Shown here: in pieces, positions 35,625-46,985 of the stretch | Position numbering within the stretch: the stretch's first letter is position 1 | Layout: each line of letters opens with the position of its first letter | Assembly (NCBI GenBank): GCA_026874595.1 | Contig: CM049318.1 | Coordinates: forward strand, 38,461,956 to 38,525,955 | DNA from: Sipunculus nudus | Taxonomy: Eukaryota > Annelida > Sipuncula > Golfingiida > Sipunculidae | DNA: 64,000 nt | Reading direction: 5' to 3' | The notes under the pieces: model-generated | Told to the model about the DNA's origin: nothing | Databases searched by the model: none | Seen by the model: the letters and a program-made list of their open reading frames with translations, nothing else | Made by a program: the position numbers and the translations under genes

Positions 35625-38600
35625 TTTTTTTAGCTCAGCTGAATGTAAGTCATCTTAGCTATAGCGATCACCCTTTGTTCGGCGTCCGTCGGCCGTCCGG
35701 TTGTCTGGCCGGCCGGCCGGCCCTCCGTTAACAGGGCACAAATCGTAACCGTTAGACCTAGAAACTTCTAACTGTACATCAAGGGAGGTCCTAGGCAAAT
35801 CTGCTTGGAAACCTGAATAAGGTCTTGGTGACCTATACTTTGTGACTACGGGCCGAAAACATGATTTTGAGCAAGCAGACAGTCAGACTTGGCACTAATT
35901 GTTTCCATTGGGCCAAGGATCCTCTAACATGGCATTTAGGGAGGTCCTAGAAAAATGTCCTTGGAAACCTGAAATTAGGTCATGCTAACTAATATTTTGT
36001 GACCTATATGCCAAATAACATGATTTTGTGCACCCTGACAGTTAGGTGGGGCACAAATTGTACCCATTATGCCTACAATCCTCCAACGTGACATTTAGGA
36101 AGGTCCTAGGTAAATATCCTTGGAAACCTGAAATCAGGTCACTGTGCCCTATATTCCGTGATCTATAGGAAAAAGATGTCGTAGGAACACCCTGGATATC
36201 AGACAGGGACAAATTTTATCTGTTAGGCCTAGAATCTTCTAACACGTTATCCAGGATAGGTCTAAGCAAATCTCCTTGGAAACCTGAAATTAGGTCATGG
36301 TGATCTTTATTTTGTGACCTACGGGCCAAAAAACATGATTTTGAGCACCCTGAATGTCAGATGGGCACAAATCGTATCTGTTAGGCCTAGAATCTTCTAA
36401 CGCAATATCCAGGGAGGTTCTTGGCAAATCTCCTTGGAAATCTGATATTAGGTCATAGTGACCTCAGTTTGCGACATACTGGCCGAAAACAGGCCAGAAA
36501 GTCAGACAGGGCACACATTGTATCTGTTTGGCCTAGAATCTTCCAATGTAACATTCTAAAACGTCCTTAGCAATGTCCTTGGAAACCTGAAATTAGGTCA
36601 CCATGACCTATATTTTGAGACCTATAGAAAAAGATGTCATGTAAGCACCAGCCAGTCAGAAGGGGCAAAAATTGTATCCATAAGGCCTGGAATCTTCTAA
36701 CATAAAATTCAGGGAGGTCCTAGTCAAAAGTCTTCGGAAACATGAAATCAGGTCATGAGGACCTATATTCTGTGACCTATGGGTTGAAAAATGAATTTGA
36801 GCACCCAGACAGACGAGAGGCAAATTGTATCCATTAGGCCTAGAATCTTCTAACATAACATTCAGGGAGGTCCTAGACCAGTATCCTAGAAAATCTAGAA
36901 TTAGATCATGGTGACCTATATTCTGCAGCCTATAGGAAAAAGATGTCATATGAGCACAATGAATGTCAGATAGATAGGCACAAATCGTGCCTGTTAAGTC
37001 CAGAATCTTCTAACACAAAGGCCAGGGAGGTTTTAGGCACAGTTCTTTTGAAACCTGAAATTAGGTTACGGTGACCTATATTTTGCAATTTTGGCGGAAA
37101 AGAATTATTTTGAGCACCCAGACAGACTGGGCACAAATCGTATTCTTTGGGCCTAGAATATTCTAACATAACATTCAGGGAGGTCCCAGGCAAATGTCCT
37201 TGGAAACCAGAAATTATGTCATGGCACACAGGCTATATTCTATGCGCTATGAGCCAAAAACATATGAATTTGAGCATCCAGATAGACAAGGTACAAATTG
37301 GATCTATTTTCCTTTGAACCTTACATTGAAAAGTCCAGGGAGCTCTGTCAAGTCTTCTTTGTATCCTGAAATTAGGTAACTTAATTCTTATAATACATGT
37401 CAAATACAGTCAGATAGGGCACAAATTGTATCCTTAAACCCTAAAATCTTCCAACACAACATCCAGGGAGATCTTGGCAAATCCCACTGGAAACCTGCAA
37501 TTGACAGGCCAAAAACATGATTTGACTACCTTTAACGTCAGATGGGTATAAGTTGTATGCATTAGGCCTAGGTCCTGGGCAAATCACCATTTCCAGTTTT
37601 GAATTAGGCCATGGTGACCTATATTCTGCTAGCTACTGGCCAGAAGCATGATTTGAGCAGTCAGACAGGGCCCAATTTGTATCCATTAACCCTAGACTCT
37701 TCTCACATGACATTCAGGGTAGTCCTTGGCGATTCTCCTTGGAAACCAGAAATTAGGTCATGGTGACCTATATTCTGTGAGCTTTTTACCAGAAACATGA
37801 TTTTGAGCACCAAGACAGACAGGGTACAAATTGTATCCATTTTCCTTGGAACCCTCTATTGTAAAATTCCGGGGGGTCCTGGGCAGGTCTCCTATAAATC
37901 CTGAATTTTTTAATTCTGTCCATTTTTCAACATAGTAACATTAGCCATAGGCTATATTCTTAGAATATATATAACACTAATAAAAGAAATGAACACCGAG
38001 TAAAATTTAGCTGAGCGTCATGGCCTATAGGCCATTTGTTTTAGTTACTGACGCAATGTGGAGTACATAGATTGCCTGTGAGATTTAACATATATCCATT
38101 GATTTATGTTCAGTACATCTATGTGTATTGTATATTTGACCACTGAAAAACTTTACTTTTCTATTCTCAGCACTATTTTTTACCAAGGGAGTGAAAATAT
38201 GAACATAAAAGTACACAAGCCTGAAGCATTATACAGGACTGCCACCAAATGCAAGATGTCTACCGGGCTGTTAATGCTTCAATTCTCTCTGGACAAATAA
38301 ATCAGTTATTGATGTTACAGGTGCTTCATGCTTTCCAGAGTGGTTACTTTTTATTACAGGCCTTTCGAAATACAACATAATGTGAACATTGGTATGAAAA
38401 GTCTTCTTTGAAACCTGAAATTAGGTCTCTGTTACCCATATTCTCCAAACTATGGGGCTTATAAGCACCCCCCAGAATAACTAATAATTTGATACCAAAG
38501 CAGTGCACAAATCATAACCATTGGACCTGGATTCTTCTTACTTGAAATCCTGAGAGTCCCTCAAAGGTTCTCCTCAGAAACCTAAAATAAGGCCACTGTG

Positions 38601-38857
38601 ACCTATATTGTCTGAGTTACAGGCCTTGTTTGAGCACCCAAGAAATAATGCACGCAAAATACACACAAATTGCCAGATTCCTCAGGAATGGCTGAATGGA
38701 TTGTCATCAAATTTGGTGTGCTTATGGGTCTTGATGAACTTGTAGCTAGTAAGCATGAATTATGATGCCTCCTAAATTATTTTGATTAGTTGCCTGTGCA
38801 TGGACATATTGTGAACATACTATTCGGCTGAGCGTCATAACCCATGGGTCACTTGTT
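35625..38857 (+). mobile_element. Hairpin-ended element B (possibly two fused copies)
   Basis: The left end is TTTT + TAGCTCAG / CTTAGCTA hairpin (35,631-35,661), then GTCCGTCGGCCGTCC and GGCC repeats. The right end is GGCTGAGCG, ACCCATGGGT (38,839-38,848), CTTGTTT (38,851-38,857). A second right-end-like block, AGCTGAGCGTCATGGCC...GGCCAT then TTGTTTT, lies inside at 38,009-38,041, so this may be one element ending there plus part of another. The interior is mainly a ~155-bp tandem array. No protein. Confidence 0.65.
35735..37880. repeat. ~155-bp tandem array with ERE-like palindromes
   Basis: About fourteen diverged units, each with the order GGCACAAATYGTATC, TTAGGCCTAGAATCTTC, AGGGAGGTCCTAG, CCTTGGAAACCTGAAATTAG, GTCATGGTGACCTATATTC and AACATGATTTTGAGCACC. 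Most units carry AGGTCA-nnn-TGACCT or a one-mismatch form; perfect copies are at 36,450-36,464, 36,595-36,609 and 37,755-37,769. Later units are shorter and more degenerate. Confidence 0.85.
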
Positions 38858-38865
38858 TCTGCACC

Positions 38866-39290
38866 TGAAATGTGAAGGGGCCCGGCAGGACGTCGTTGGA
38901 AGCACATCCGAGCCTCCTCCGAATATCGTTCGGAACTTGTCCTACGTTCATTAACGACCGAGGTTCCTCAGTGGTCCGCCAGACCAGTTTGGACTTATCA
39001 GCGGTGTCCTGGTGGAGTTCACGCGACTGAAAACTTCGGACGATCCCAGAGATACCCCAGCGGTGCTCGCTGGGGGCCCCGGCGATCTCTTCCCGAGCTG
39101 CTATACCGAGCAAAACTTTCGCCGAATTTCCAGCGAGTCCTCGTCGCTCTTTAACTCCGCGCTAAAAAGCGACGAGCTCCCGAACGAGCTGTTAAAATAC
39201 TGACGAGGCTCGTCCGAGTTAACAGTGTCCGGCCGAAGCTTGTCTGAATAGTCCACTTTTTGGCCCAAAAGAACACCTCGGTAGGGGCTC
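38866..39290. other. CpG-rich block of unknown nature
   Basis: About 400 bp much richer in G+C and CpG than its AT-rich, CpG-poor surroundings. It is open for 92 codons on the minus strand (38,835-39,113) and 63 on the plus strand (39,012-39,203), but neither resembles a family. It starts right after the end of element B. It could be an unmethylated promoter/CpG island, a young insertion, or an exon. Confidence 0.45.
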
Positions 39291-39312
39291 GTTGACGTGA
39301 TATGACTGGGAC

Positions 39313-39610
39313 TTTAATAGAGGTCTGTCATGACACTCCCTTTCTGTTGCTACATAGAAAACAATGGCACATAACATACCTGATAACTTTGGAGTGGGGT
39401 TCCATTCTATATTTATAAATAATCTTATTTCTTCAATGGGATATTTAAAGCCTTCACCAGGTCAATCTTTAACATATTTTGCAGCGGTAAACAGATGCCC
39501 ATTTATATTGTTACTGTGCTGCCATGACAATGCATGAGTACTCGAATAAAAAAACGGCACCTGTGTCTTCCCTGCAAACAGGAGTGTCTGTTTGACTTAC
39601 CAAGCCATAG
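39313..39610 (+). repeat. ~290-bp direct repeat, right copy
   Basis: Partner of 35,322-35,610. It lacks the hairpin-ended element that directly follows the left copy. Confidence 0.7.
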
Positions 39611-40446
39611 TGAAATTTTGACAGTCGCCATAAAGATGTTTTTGTTTATTCGCATAATCTTGCTTATTCACAAAATTATTTTTAGGTGTGATTTCTTCTC
39701 TATAGGAGTGTCACATTTAGGTTTACTAGGATGCATAGTCATTTTACCAGTAAGGATGGCAATTTGCAGTGTAGTTTTCAGCATGACTGCAGTCATAAAT
39801 CAAAGTAGGCCCCACTGATCCAGTATAATTGTCCACAGAGTCAAATATTCATGGCTAATGTATTGGTCTAAGAAGAGCGTGAGCTAGTTTGCTGCTATTA
39901 CCATAACAACCGTCATTACCCAAGTATACTTAATGTAAGGCATATTCATTCCCTTTTTAAGTCAGATGCATAACAAACTGGATTTTCAATACACTGTCTG
40001 CGTTTACTTATTCCGAGCACACGCATTACAGAAAACCCTTATAATCATCAATGGCCTGTCAGCACCAAAAAAAAAAAGTTGTTACCAACCTACGGCTTTT
40101 CATTTACCTTTGAGTCAACAGTGTTTTCATATAACTATAAATAGAGGCCTAAAGCAACAAATCCAATGCAGGTTCAATTTGAAATAAAAACAATTATCAG
40201 GAGATAAAACAACCGGTTAATCTCTGGTATCTGCCTAACGATTCTTTAGCTTTTGTTTTGTGTTGTTCTGTCTTTCTCCAGTACTGTAATGTCTCAAAGT
40301 TTTTAATGTTTAATATGCATAACAATGGTCCATGCAGTTGGTGTACTTCGAAACACCAGCAGCAGGGATTCACTGACTTACTTCTTATAACGTTCTACCT
40401 GAACAGGATGTTACTCTATTTGATCAGAAACTTATCTTATTCATAA
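39611..40446. other. Intergenic, nothing recognised
   Basis: AT-rich; no ORF above ~95 codons and no terminus, RNA gene or known domain. Confidence 0.5.
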
Positions 40447-41670
40447 ATGTAAGCCATCTGAGCAATATATATAGCTATAGCGATGGTCCTTTATCCGTCG
40501 TTCGTCCGTCTGGCCCGGATGCCCGTTAAAAAGGCACGTTTTGAAACGATACTGAAATTCAGTGCTGCCACTCTCTACTTTTAAAAAGTAACTTTTATTC
40601 AAGCAAGAATTCTTTAACATTAAGATATTTTTCAGGGATTAATACTTTTTTATCCTTATTTTTAAAATCCTCATCTTCAGGTGGTGATTATAGGTGGTCT
40701 AACTGAACTAAACTAAGTGCAGTAGACATGCTCTGTCAGTATTTCATAAAGTGTCATTTTATCATGCAGCGATGATTTTGTTTCCTATACGATATTGCCA
40801 ATCTTTTACAACATGACTTGATATTTAGAATACTGGAAAATTAATAAACACATATATAAAATATATATATTATATATATATATATATATATATTTATATC
40901 TCCAGTGATATCTCCAGTTGTAAAATATATATATATATAATGTTATAAATATAAATATATGTATATATTTACTATCATACCTGAAGCTTGTTAATAAGTA
41001 TATCGCATGCTGTTAAATTGTACAAAAACTACGCTATTGGGCATTGGTTCTTACTTACTTTTTTTCAGACAATTTTATACTTCTTAAAGATTTTACACTG
41101 TCTTCCCATTAAATCCAGAACGTCAGAAACTCAGCACACTGTTAGATGTCCCTAATTTCTACCAAACCCAAAACTGTGTCACTGCGACTTAGTTTCTTCA
41201 AGATATTAAAGAAAAACCTCAATTTTCCATTAAAAATGTTACATGCCAAAATTATTTCAAAACCACTTGTTTTGTTCTTATTTGGCATAACTATTCCAAT
41301 AGGCTTATGTATTTTCTATGTACATGCCAGAAATTAATATAATATTGCGTAAATATATTAATTTGTAATATAGTATTGCGTAACTTGTAGTTCTAGGTCC
41401 GAACATAACGTATCTGATAAAAATTTCAGGAAAGATATTTACTTGCTGAACATTGAAGCCAGAGAGCCTTTTTCAAGCATATAACTATGTATTATGAAGA
41501 TTAAATTGTATGCCAGAAAATGGTTCAATTAAAATAATTAAGTTATAAGCTAAATTGTAAAATCAGCAGTAATTCGGTACCTTAAATTTTGCCAAACTTT
41601 GATCTTGGCACCTTTATTTCTTGTAAGTACTTTTGATTTAATTTTCATATTTCCTGCAATTTCCTTTTAC
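40447..41670 (+). mobile_element. Hairpin-ended element C, degraded
   Basis: The left end is partial: GTAAGCCATCTGAGC, AGCTATAGCGATGGTCC and GTCCGTCTGGCC match the left ends of A, B and D after the first hairpin arm is lost. The interior near 41,140-41,660 matches the ~677-bp unit of A. No right-end hairpin was found. An (AT)n tract interrupts it at ~40,857-40,945. Confidence 0.5.
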
Positions 41671-41967
41671 ATTAATGATGCATCATCCATTTTTGATTGA
41701 CCTTATACCTAGAAAAGAAACATTTGCATAGTGTTTGTTACAACCATCACTCAGAGTAAACACTGTTTGAATTGTGAAGGAATAAATTACATTTATCTTC
41801 TCATGTTACTATCAATACACCATCTGACATAAATATCAATGTCTTCGAAGGATTGTTTTTTCCCCCCCAAGTTTCCAGCCCGACCCCGCCGCCCCGCACA
41901 GGCCCGCCGCGCCCCACACAATCCCGCAGTTTGCAATCGCCGAGCTTTCGCAAGTGATCAATTAATT

Positions 41968-42188
41968 ACAGAAGCGGATCGGGGGGGGGGGGGGGGAGGG
42001 GTCCAGGGGGTCCGGACCCCCCCCCCCCCCCCGGGTTCAACCGAAGCAACCTTTTTTAAGGGGTTTAGACGTAATTTTGCGGCCTGGACCCCCCCCCCCC
42101 CTTTTCCAGACTTGATGACTTTTTTTTAGAATTTTCATTTGTGCTCCTGAGTTGGACCCCCCTTTTCCTAAATCCTGGATCCGTCCCT
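41968..42188. mobile_element. GGCGGATCC MITE, copy 2, with homopolymer expansion
   Basis: AAGCGGATC at the left and CCTGGATCCGTCCC at the right, with a centre (AAGCAACCTTTTTTAAG, ATTTTGCGGCC) that matches the 19.7-kb copy. Runs of G (from ~41,979) and C (~42,017 and ~42,090) have lengthened it to ~220 bp. Confidence 0.6.
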
Positions 42189-42275
42189 TAAATACCGGTA
42201 GAAAAAAACGAATCAACCAACCCCTATAGGGCCTACGCTTCCGTCCTTACGGGAGAGCCTTGAAAATTAAGAAAA

Positions 42276-42361
<86 letters not shown>

Positions 42362-42486
42362 GAAGGTTATTGCACTTGGGGGATTTGAGGAATTTCACCA
42401 GTAGAACATCTTGACTCAAATATTGATATCGAAATAAACCCATCAAGCCCTAGAAGCCTCCCCCTACGCCGGGGGGGGGGGGGCAT

Positions 42487-42518
<32 letters not shown>

Positions 42519-42906
42519 ACATTTTGAAACAAATATTGATATAGAAATAAATTCATAAACCCTAAAGCCTGCCCCTTAATTTTAAGGAGGCTAAAAATTA
42601 AGAAAGATAGGGGGGGGGGGATGTTAATGGTTTTGTATTTTGAGAAACCTAAATAACTGCACAGCAGAACTATAGAAACCGGGCTTCAGCCTACAGTCGA
42701 CCAACAAAATGTTATATACCGGTACCTAAAAATGTACAAATAATATTGATATGAAAATAAAATCATCAATCTCTGTCAACCTCCCTCCCTGGATGTGTGT
42801 GTGTGTGTGTGTGGGGGGGGGGGGGGTGGGTGTAGGAATTAATTCGACCCTGATCGGTGTGGTGGTATATTATGTTACGCAGCAGCGATCAGCCACTGGG
42901 AAAAGC
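42189..42906. other. Intergenic, microsatellites and a degenerate repeat
   Basis: (TA)n at 42,280-42,359, (GA)n at 42,491-42,519, G runs near 42,471, 42,611 and 42,822, and (GT)n near 42,797. A phrase around AAATATTGATATNGAAATAAA recurs three times (42,418, 42,530, 42,748). The last 9 bp are the target duplication of the element that follows. Confidence 0.7.
42280..42359. repeat. (TA)n microsatellite
   Basis: About 80 bp of perfect TA. Confidence 0.97.
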
Positions 42907-43676
42907 GGGAGGGTATAATTCGCTGATCAGCGCGCTGATCAGCGGTCTGCAATATAAAACGCTGATCAGCGCGCTGATCAGCCACCTTTCAATTAAAGCA
43001 TTAATTTGAGGCAAATTATCTCCCATATAGCAACCTCCGCCTATCGTGTGTTTAAATATGATAAAAAAAAAACACCTTTCCTATCCGTAATACGTATTTA
43101 CAAAAATATGCATTTGTTTTTATTGTGTTCATAATTATGCATGAAACGCAAGTTACATGCCACTGACTATTTCGCTGATCAGCGGCGCTGATCAGGAACC
43201 TTCCAATCCAAGCAATTATTTTAGACAAATTAGCCCCCATATAACAACCTCCGACTATTGTGTGATTCAATATGATTTAAAGATACATATTCTATAAGTG
43301 TTTCATATTTACAAACAAACGAAAACACGTTTAATGTGTTACTTATTATGCGTGAAACCTTTCTACCACCTACTATTTCGCTGATCAGCAAACTGCGCAA
43401 TCGCTCATCGGCAATGAATTACGTACTTCTTGACTAAGATACCTGTCACGGGTGATTCTCTATAATGGTAATATTGAAGGCTCTCAGTTGTTTTACCTAT
43501 ATCCTGTGAAAGCGAGTGATTGCCAATACATCGCCCATACCAGGCTACTTCATACAACTTTATAATATCAGTGCCCCACCGACCACTCGGAGATATTAGC
43601 TAACAGCAGGGGGCGCTGCAGTAATTTGTTGTCAGCTGGGGGTGTTCACCGGCCAGGTGAGATAAATAGCTGAGAT
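42907..43676 (+). repeat. Left inverted arm of the MULE-like element
   Basis: It contains paired GCTGATCAGC palindromes at 42,921-42,944, 42,960-42,982 and 43,173-43,195 and a single one at 43,379-43,389. The stretch from ~42,960 to 43,380 is a diverged tandem duplication (~213 and ~206 bp): both halves carry CAACCTCCGNCTATNGTGTG. A CTCF-like AGCAGGGGGCGCTG lies at 43,605-43,618. Confidence 0.85.
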
Positions 43677-45353
43677 ATGCACTTTGTGTGAATGTATAAA
43701 AAAATTTAATTTATCAAAAATAAAAATGTTAAATGTATATAGCCATAATAAAAGACCATTTATACTCTTAATTTTTTTTAAGAACTGTACGTATAGCCAA
43801 AGGATTCTTTCACTCTTCATGTATAATATAATCGTTCCTTAAAAACTTTCACAAGTTTCTTTACATCCCTCTTATGTTTCCCCTTTTTTTGCATTTAAAA
43901 AGTGGGTCGCCAGAGTCTTTTCAACACTTTTGTAAGATGATTTGATCGATTTTAACAAGATGTTGATAGATTACTCCTGTTTTATTCCCACTTATATATA
44001 TATATGTTGAAGTAACGTCAAAGAATAACTCCACAAAAACATCAGTATCGGTGTTTATTTATTTATTTTTTTTTCATTTTACAACAGGACATTTCCATAA
44101 TTGTGTAAAAATGTCCGCATATCTATTGCTTTAACATCGTTACTTATATATTTCTCAAAAATGATTGCAATAGTTAATACTTTTCATAGTTTTGGAAAAC
44201 AGCATAAGCATACACTATCAACATAAATATTATGAATACTAGAAAGGTTGAAGGAGTAATTACTTTAATTACAAAACTATAATAAATCATCACCTTTTTT
44301 TTCTAACTTTTAACGGTAGTGAATATCGAAGAACGGTGTTGAAATAGGATGGATGTAACATCTAAATTCTACAATGGCATTGTTATTCAGAACTTTATCG
44401 TTTTTATAGGGATCAATGTGTTAGGTATTATAAAATATTAAACTCTTAAATTTTTTATTATAAAAAGTCTGCATGCTTCAAGTAATAAGTTTGCCAATGA
44501 TTTCATTTATTTTAATTCAACACAGTTCTCCTTCTTCAGCACAGTTATATGTTGAAATAGGCATAATTTCAAGAAATAAATAAAATGACTTAGAAATGTA
44601 TTAGAAAATGATTTTATCGCCAACATTTTTATTGACCGAGGAAGATTGCTATAAATTTCCCTTCTGTTTATTGCATTATACCTTCTGTGGGTTGCAGTTT
44701 TTTTGTTTCAGGACATAATCGGAACACATTAAAATTAAAAATACGCAGTTTACAAGGTTAAAATATATTTTTATAATACAATACATCGTACAAGTGAACC
44801 TTCCATATTTTGTTCTAAATAAATTTTGCGGGACCGCGCAAGTCTGTAACAGTGTTAAAATTGATGATACACTTAGGGCATTATATTAGCCGAAACTATA
44901 ATTTAACATGAAAGTACCTGCTCTGCTGAAAGAAATTTTATATACTAGTAGTTTACATTTTTATTGCCATAATAGACTCCAAAAAAATAAATATAAAGAT
45001 GTTATATATACTGTATACCTGCTGAAATGGGAAGTTTTACGTAGAAAGACCCTTACATTAAATTATAAATCCTTTTACGGTTTCTTTAGGAAAACAACGA
45101 AATATGCCTTCTTCTAAATAATTAATGATTGGCCTCTCACTTTTGTCAGATCAAAATACACGTTGTCTTACCCGTTCCTATAGGCCTACTTTTAAATTAA
45201 TTTTTAAAAAATCAATATTATATATTAACGATTGCAAAAAAATCACAGTCCAAATATTTTGCTGTTAGTTCATTCGTGGCATTTTCACTTAAAAATATGT
45301 GCAAGATATTGTAAATAAATTAAAATTTTAAAATTCATTCAAACTTAGTTTTA

Positions 45354-46108
45354 ATCTTAGCTATTTCTATCACTTGTCCGGTGAAAATCTACCAACAAAT
45401 TACTGCTGCGCCCCCTACTGTCAGCTAATATCTCCTGTGGGGATCGGATTTTTGTAAATTGTATGTGGTACGATGTTTTGGCAGTCATTCGGTTTTCACA
45501 GGAATAATTAAGTAAACAACTGAGAGGTTTCTATGTTACCATTTTAGAGAGTCAGAGATGCCAGGTATCATAGTCATGAAATACGTAAGTCATTGCCGAT
45601 GAGCACTTTATCAGCGTCAAGCGATTGCGCAGTTTGCTGATCAGCGAAATAGGTGGTAGAAAGGTTTCATGTATAATAAGTAACCCATAAAGTGTTTTCG
45701 TTGTTTGTGAATATGAAACATTTATAGAATATATATCTTTAAATCATATTTAATCACACAATAGTCGGAGGTTGCAATGTGGGGGCTAATTTGTCTAAAA
45801 TAAATGCTTGACTTGAAAGGTTCCTAATCAGCGCCGCTGATCAGCGAAATAGTCAGTGGCATGTAACTTGCGTTTCATGTTTAATTATGAACACAATAAA
45901 AATATATGCATATGTCTGTAAACACGTAATACTGATAGGAAAGTGGCTTTTAATCATATTTAAACACACAATAGGCGGAGGTTGCTATATGGGAGATAAT
46001 TTGCCTCAAATTAATGCTTTAATTGAAAGGTGGCTGATCAGCGCGCTGATCAGCGTTTTATACTGCAGACCGCTGATCAGCGCGCTGATCAGCGAATTAT
46101 ACCCTCCC
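45354..46108 (-). repeat. Right inverted arm of the MULE-like element
   Basis: Reverse-complement partner of the left arm, with the same palindromes in mirrored order (~45,639-45,650, ~45,828-45,846 and 46,034-46,094) and the same sub-duplication. Mismatches between the arms are scattered, so the arms have diverged independently for a while. Confidence 0.85.
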
Positions 46109-46117
46109 GGGAAAAGC

Positions 46118-46474
46118 AGTTTTGCAAATGAGAACAGAATTGCCGTAACACTAGTTTTATTTTTCTGAGACACCGGAAGTACCGGGCATCAATCAGAACT
46201 TCTGTCAAAAATACAGTCAGAGAAACACAAATAATCACGTATTTAACGGCACAGGGAAGGAATGTCAGCGAAGTCGCAAGGATCTTTACTCTCATTATGG
46301 TAAACATATACTGACGGTATAAATTAAAGGCTGTATTTTGTATGTTGCTTTGATCTGCTCGTCTTTATCTTAGAGTTCAGACTATCAGTATCACTGGTTG
46401 AGGCTTGGACTTCGCGTCGTTGATTATGCGACTGCCGAGCAACCCATACCCACACGCAGGTCACAGGGGCCTAA
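46118..46474. other. Intergenic, nothing recognised
   Basis: Flank between the MULE-like element and an N-family element; no ORF or terminus. Confidence 0.5.
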
Positions 46475-46985
46475 TTAAAGGGGCCATATCACATATAAAG
46501 CATGTTGAGTTAACACGAAAAATAGCTTCTTTCCTTTAAAAGAAATCTGTACCTGCCAAAATATTGCCTTGAAAACGTTTGCTTGATCCTGTAAACGAGT
46601 GTTAAAACTGGATCAGGGGTGAATGCAGGTGTCAACATAAACAGTGTGTGGGGCTGTGTGGAGCGCAAAGCCACTACACTTGTCAGTCAGGGGATTCTCT
46701 GGCTGATTTGGCCCTAAAAATGAAATACATGTTCCCGCTGACTGAAACAAGGTGTGTTGCTCCTCATAATCAGACCTCTGATCACGCAGCCTTGTTATGG
46801 TAAACAGACACGCATAAACAGTGTTTACCAACATGCAGAGACATAACAAGGTGTTAAAGAGCCATATGGGAGGAACTGAGACTGTGTGTTGGGATGGTTT
46901 TGCTGGAAAACTTTTGTATAAAGCAAGACTGAACTGATAGTGTGAAAGAATAGGCATAATATTGCTCCTGATTTTGTCTCTTTAA
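46475..46985. mobile_element. TTAA-type element N, copy 3
   Basis: It starts TTAAAGGGGCCATATCACAT and ends TTGTCTCTTTAA; the termini form a short inverted repeat, with TTAA as probable duplication. It is colinear with the copies at 24.6 and 25.1 kb, including the internal inverted pair CCTTGTTATG / CATAACAAGG (46,791-46,855). 511 bp, non-coding. Confidence 0.7.

Larger units (their letters stand above)
42907..46108. mobile_element. Non-autonomous Mutator-like (MULE) foldback element, 3.2 kb
   Basis: It starts GGGAGGGTATAATTCGC and ends with its reverse complement. The direct 9-bp repeat GGGAAAAGC lies immediately outside both ends (42,898-42,906 and 46,109-46,117), a perfect target duplication. 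The inverted arms are ~755-770 bp (42,907-43,676 and 45,354-46,108), perhaps extending ~40 bp further inward with more mismatches. Long TIRs with a 9-bp duplication point to the Mutator superfamily; Merlin (8-9 bp duplication, short TIRs) is the alternative. The 1.7-kb AT-rich centre has no recognisable transposase, so it depends on another element. Confidence 0.8.

Noticed and set aside
36656-37229. Minus-strand ORFs with repeated MLEDSRP-like peptides
   Set aside because: They are translations of the ~155-bp non-coding array; frames shift between units.
38835-39203. ORFs of 92 and 63 codons in the CpG-rich block
   Set aside because: They overlap on opposite strands and resemble nothing; high G+C alone lengthens chance ORFs.
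35322-39610. LTR pair of a retrotransposon
   Set aside because: The direct repeats lack TG...CA ends and no gag-pol trace lies between them.
32132-41337. Similar short ORFs (IGSIGLRSFEILRKNLNF-like) in three places
   Set aside because: They reflect DNA-level copies of the ~677-bp unit, with stops at every unit and no Met-anchored conserved protein.
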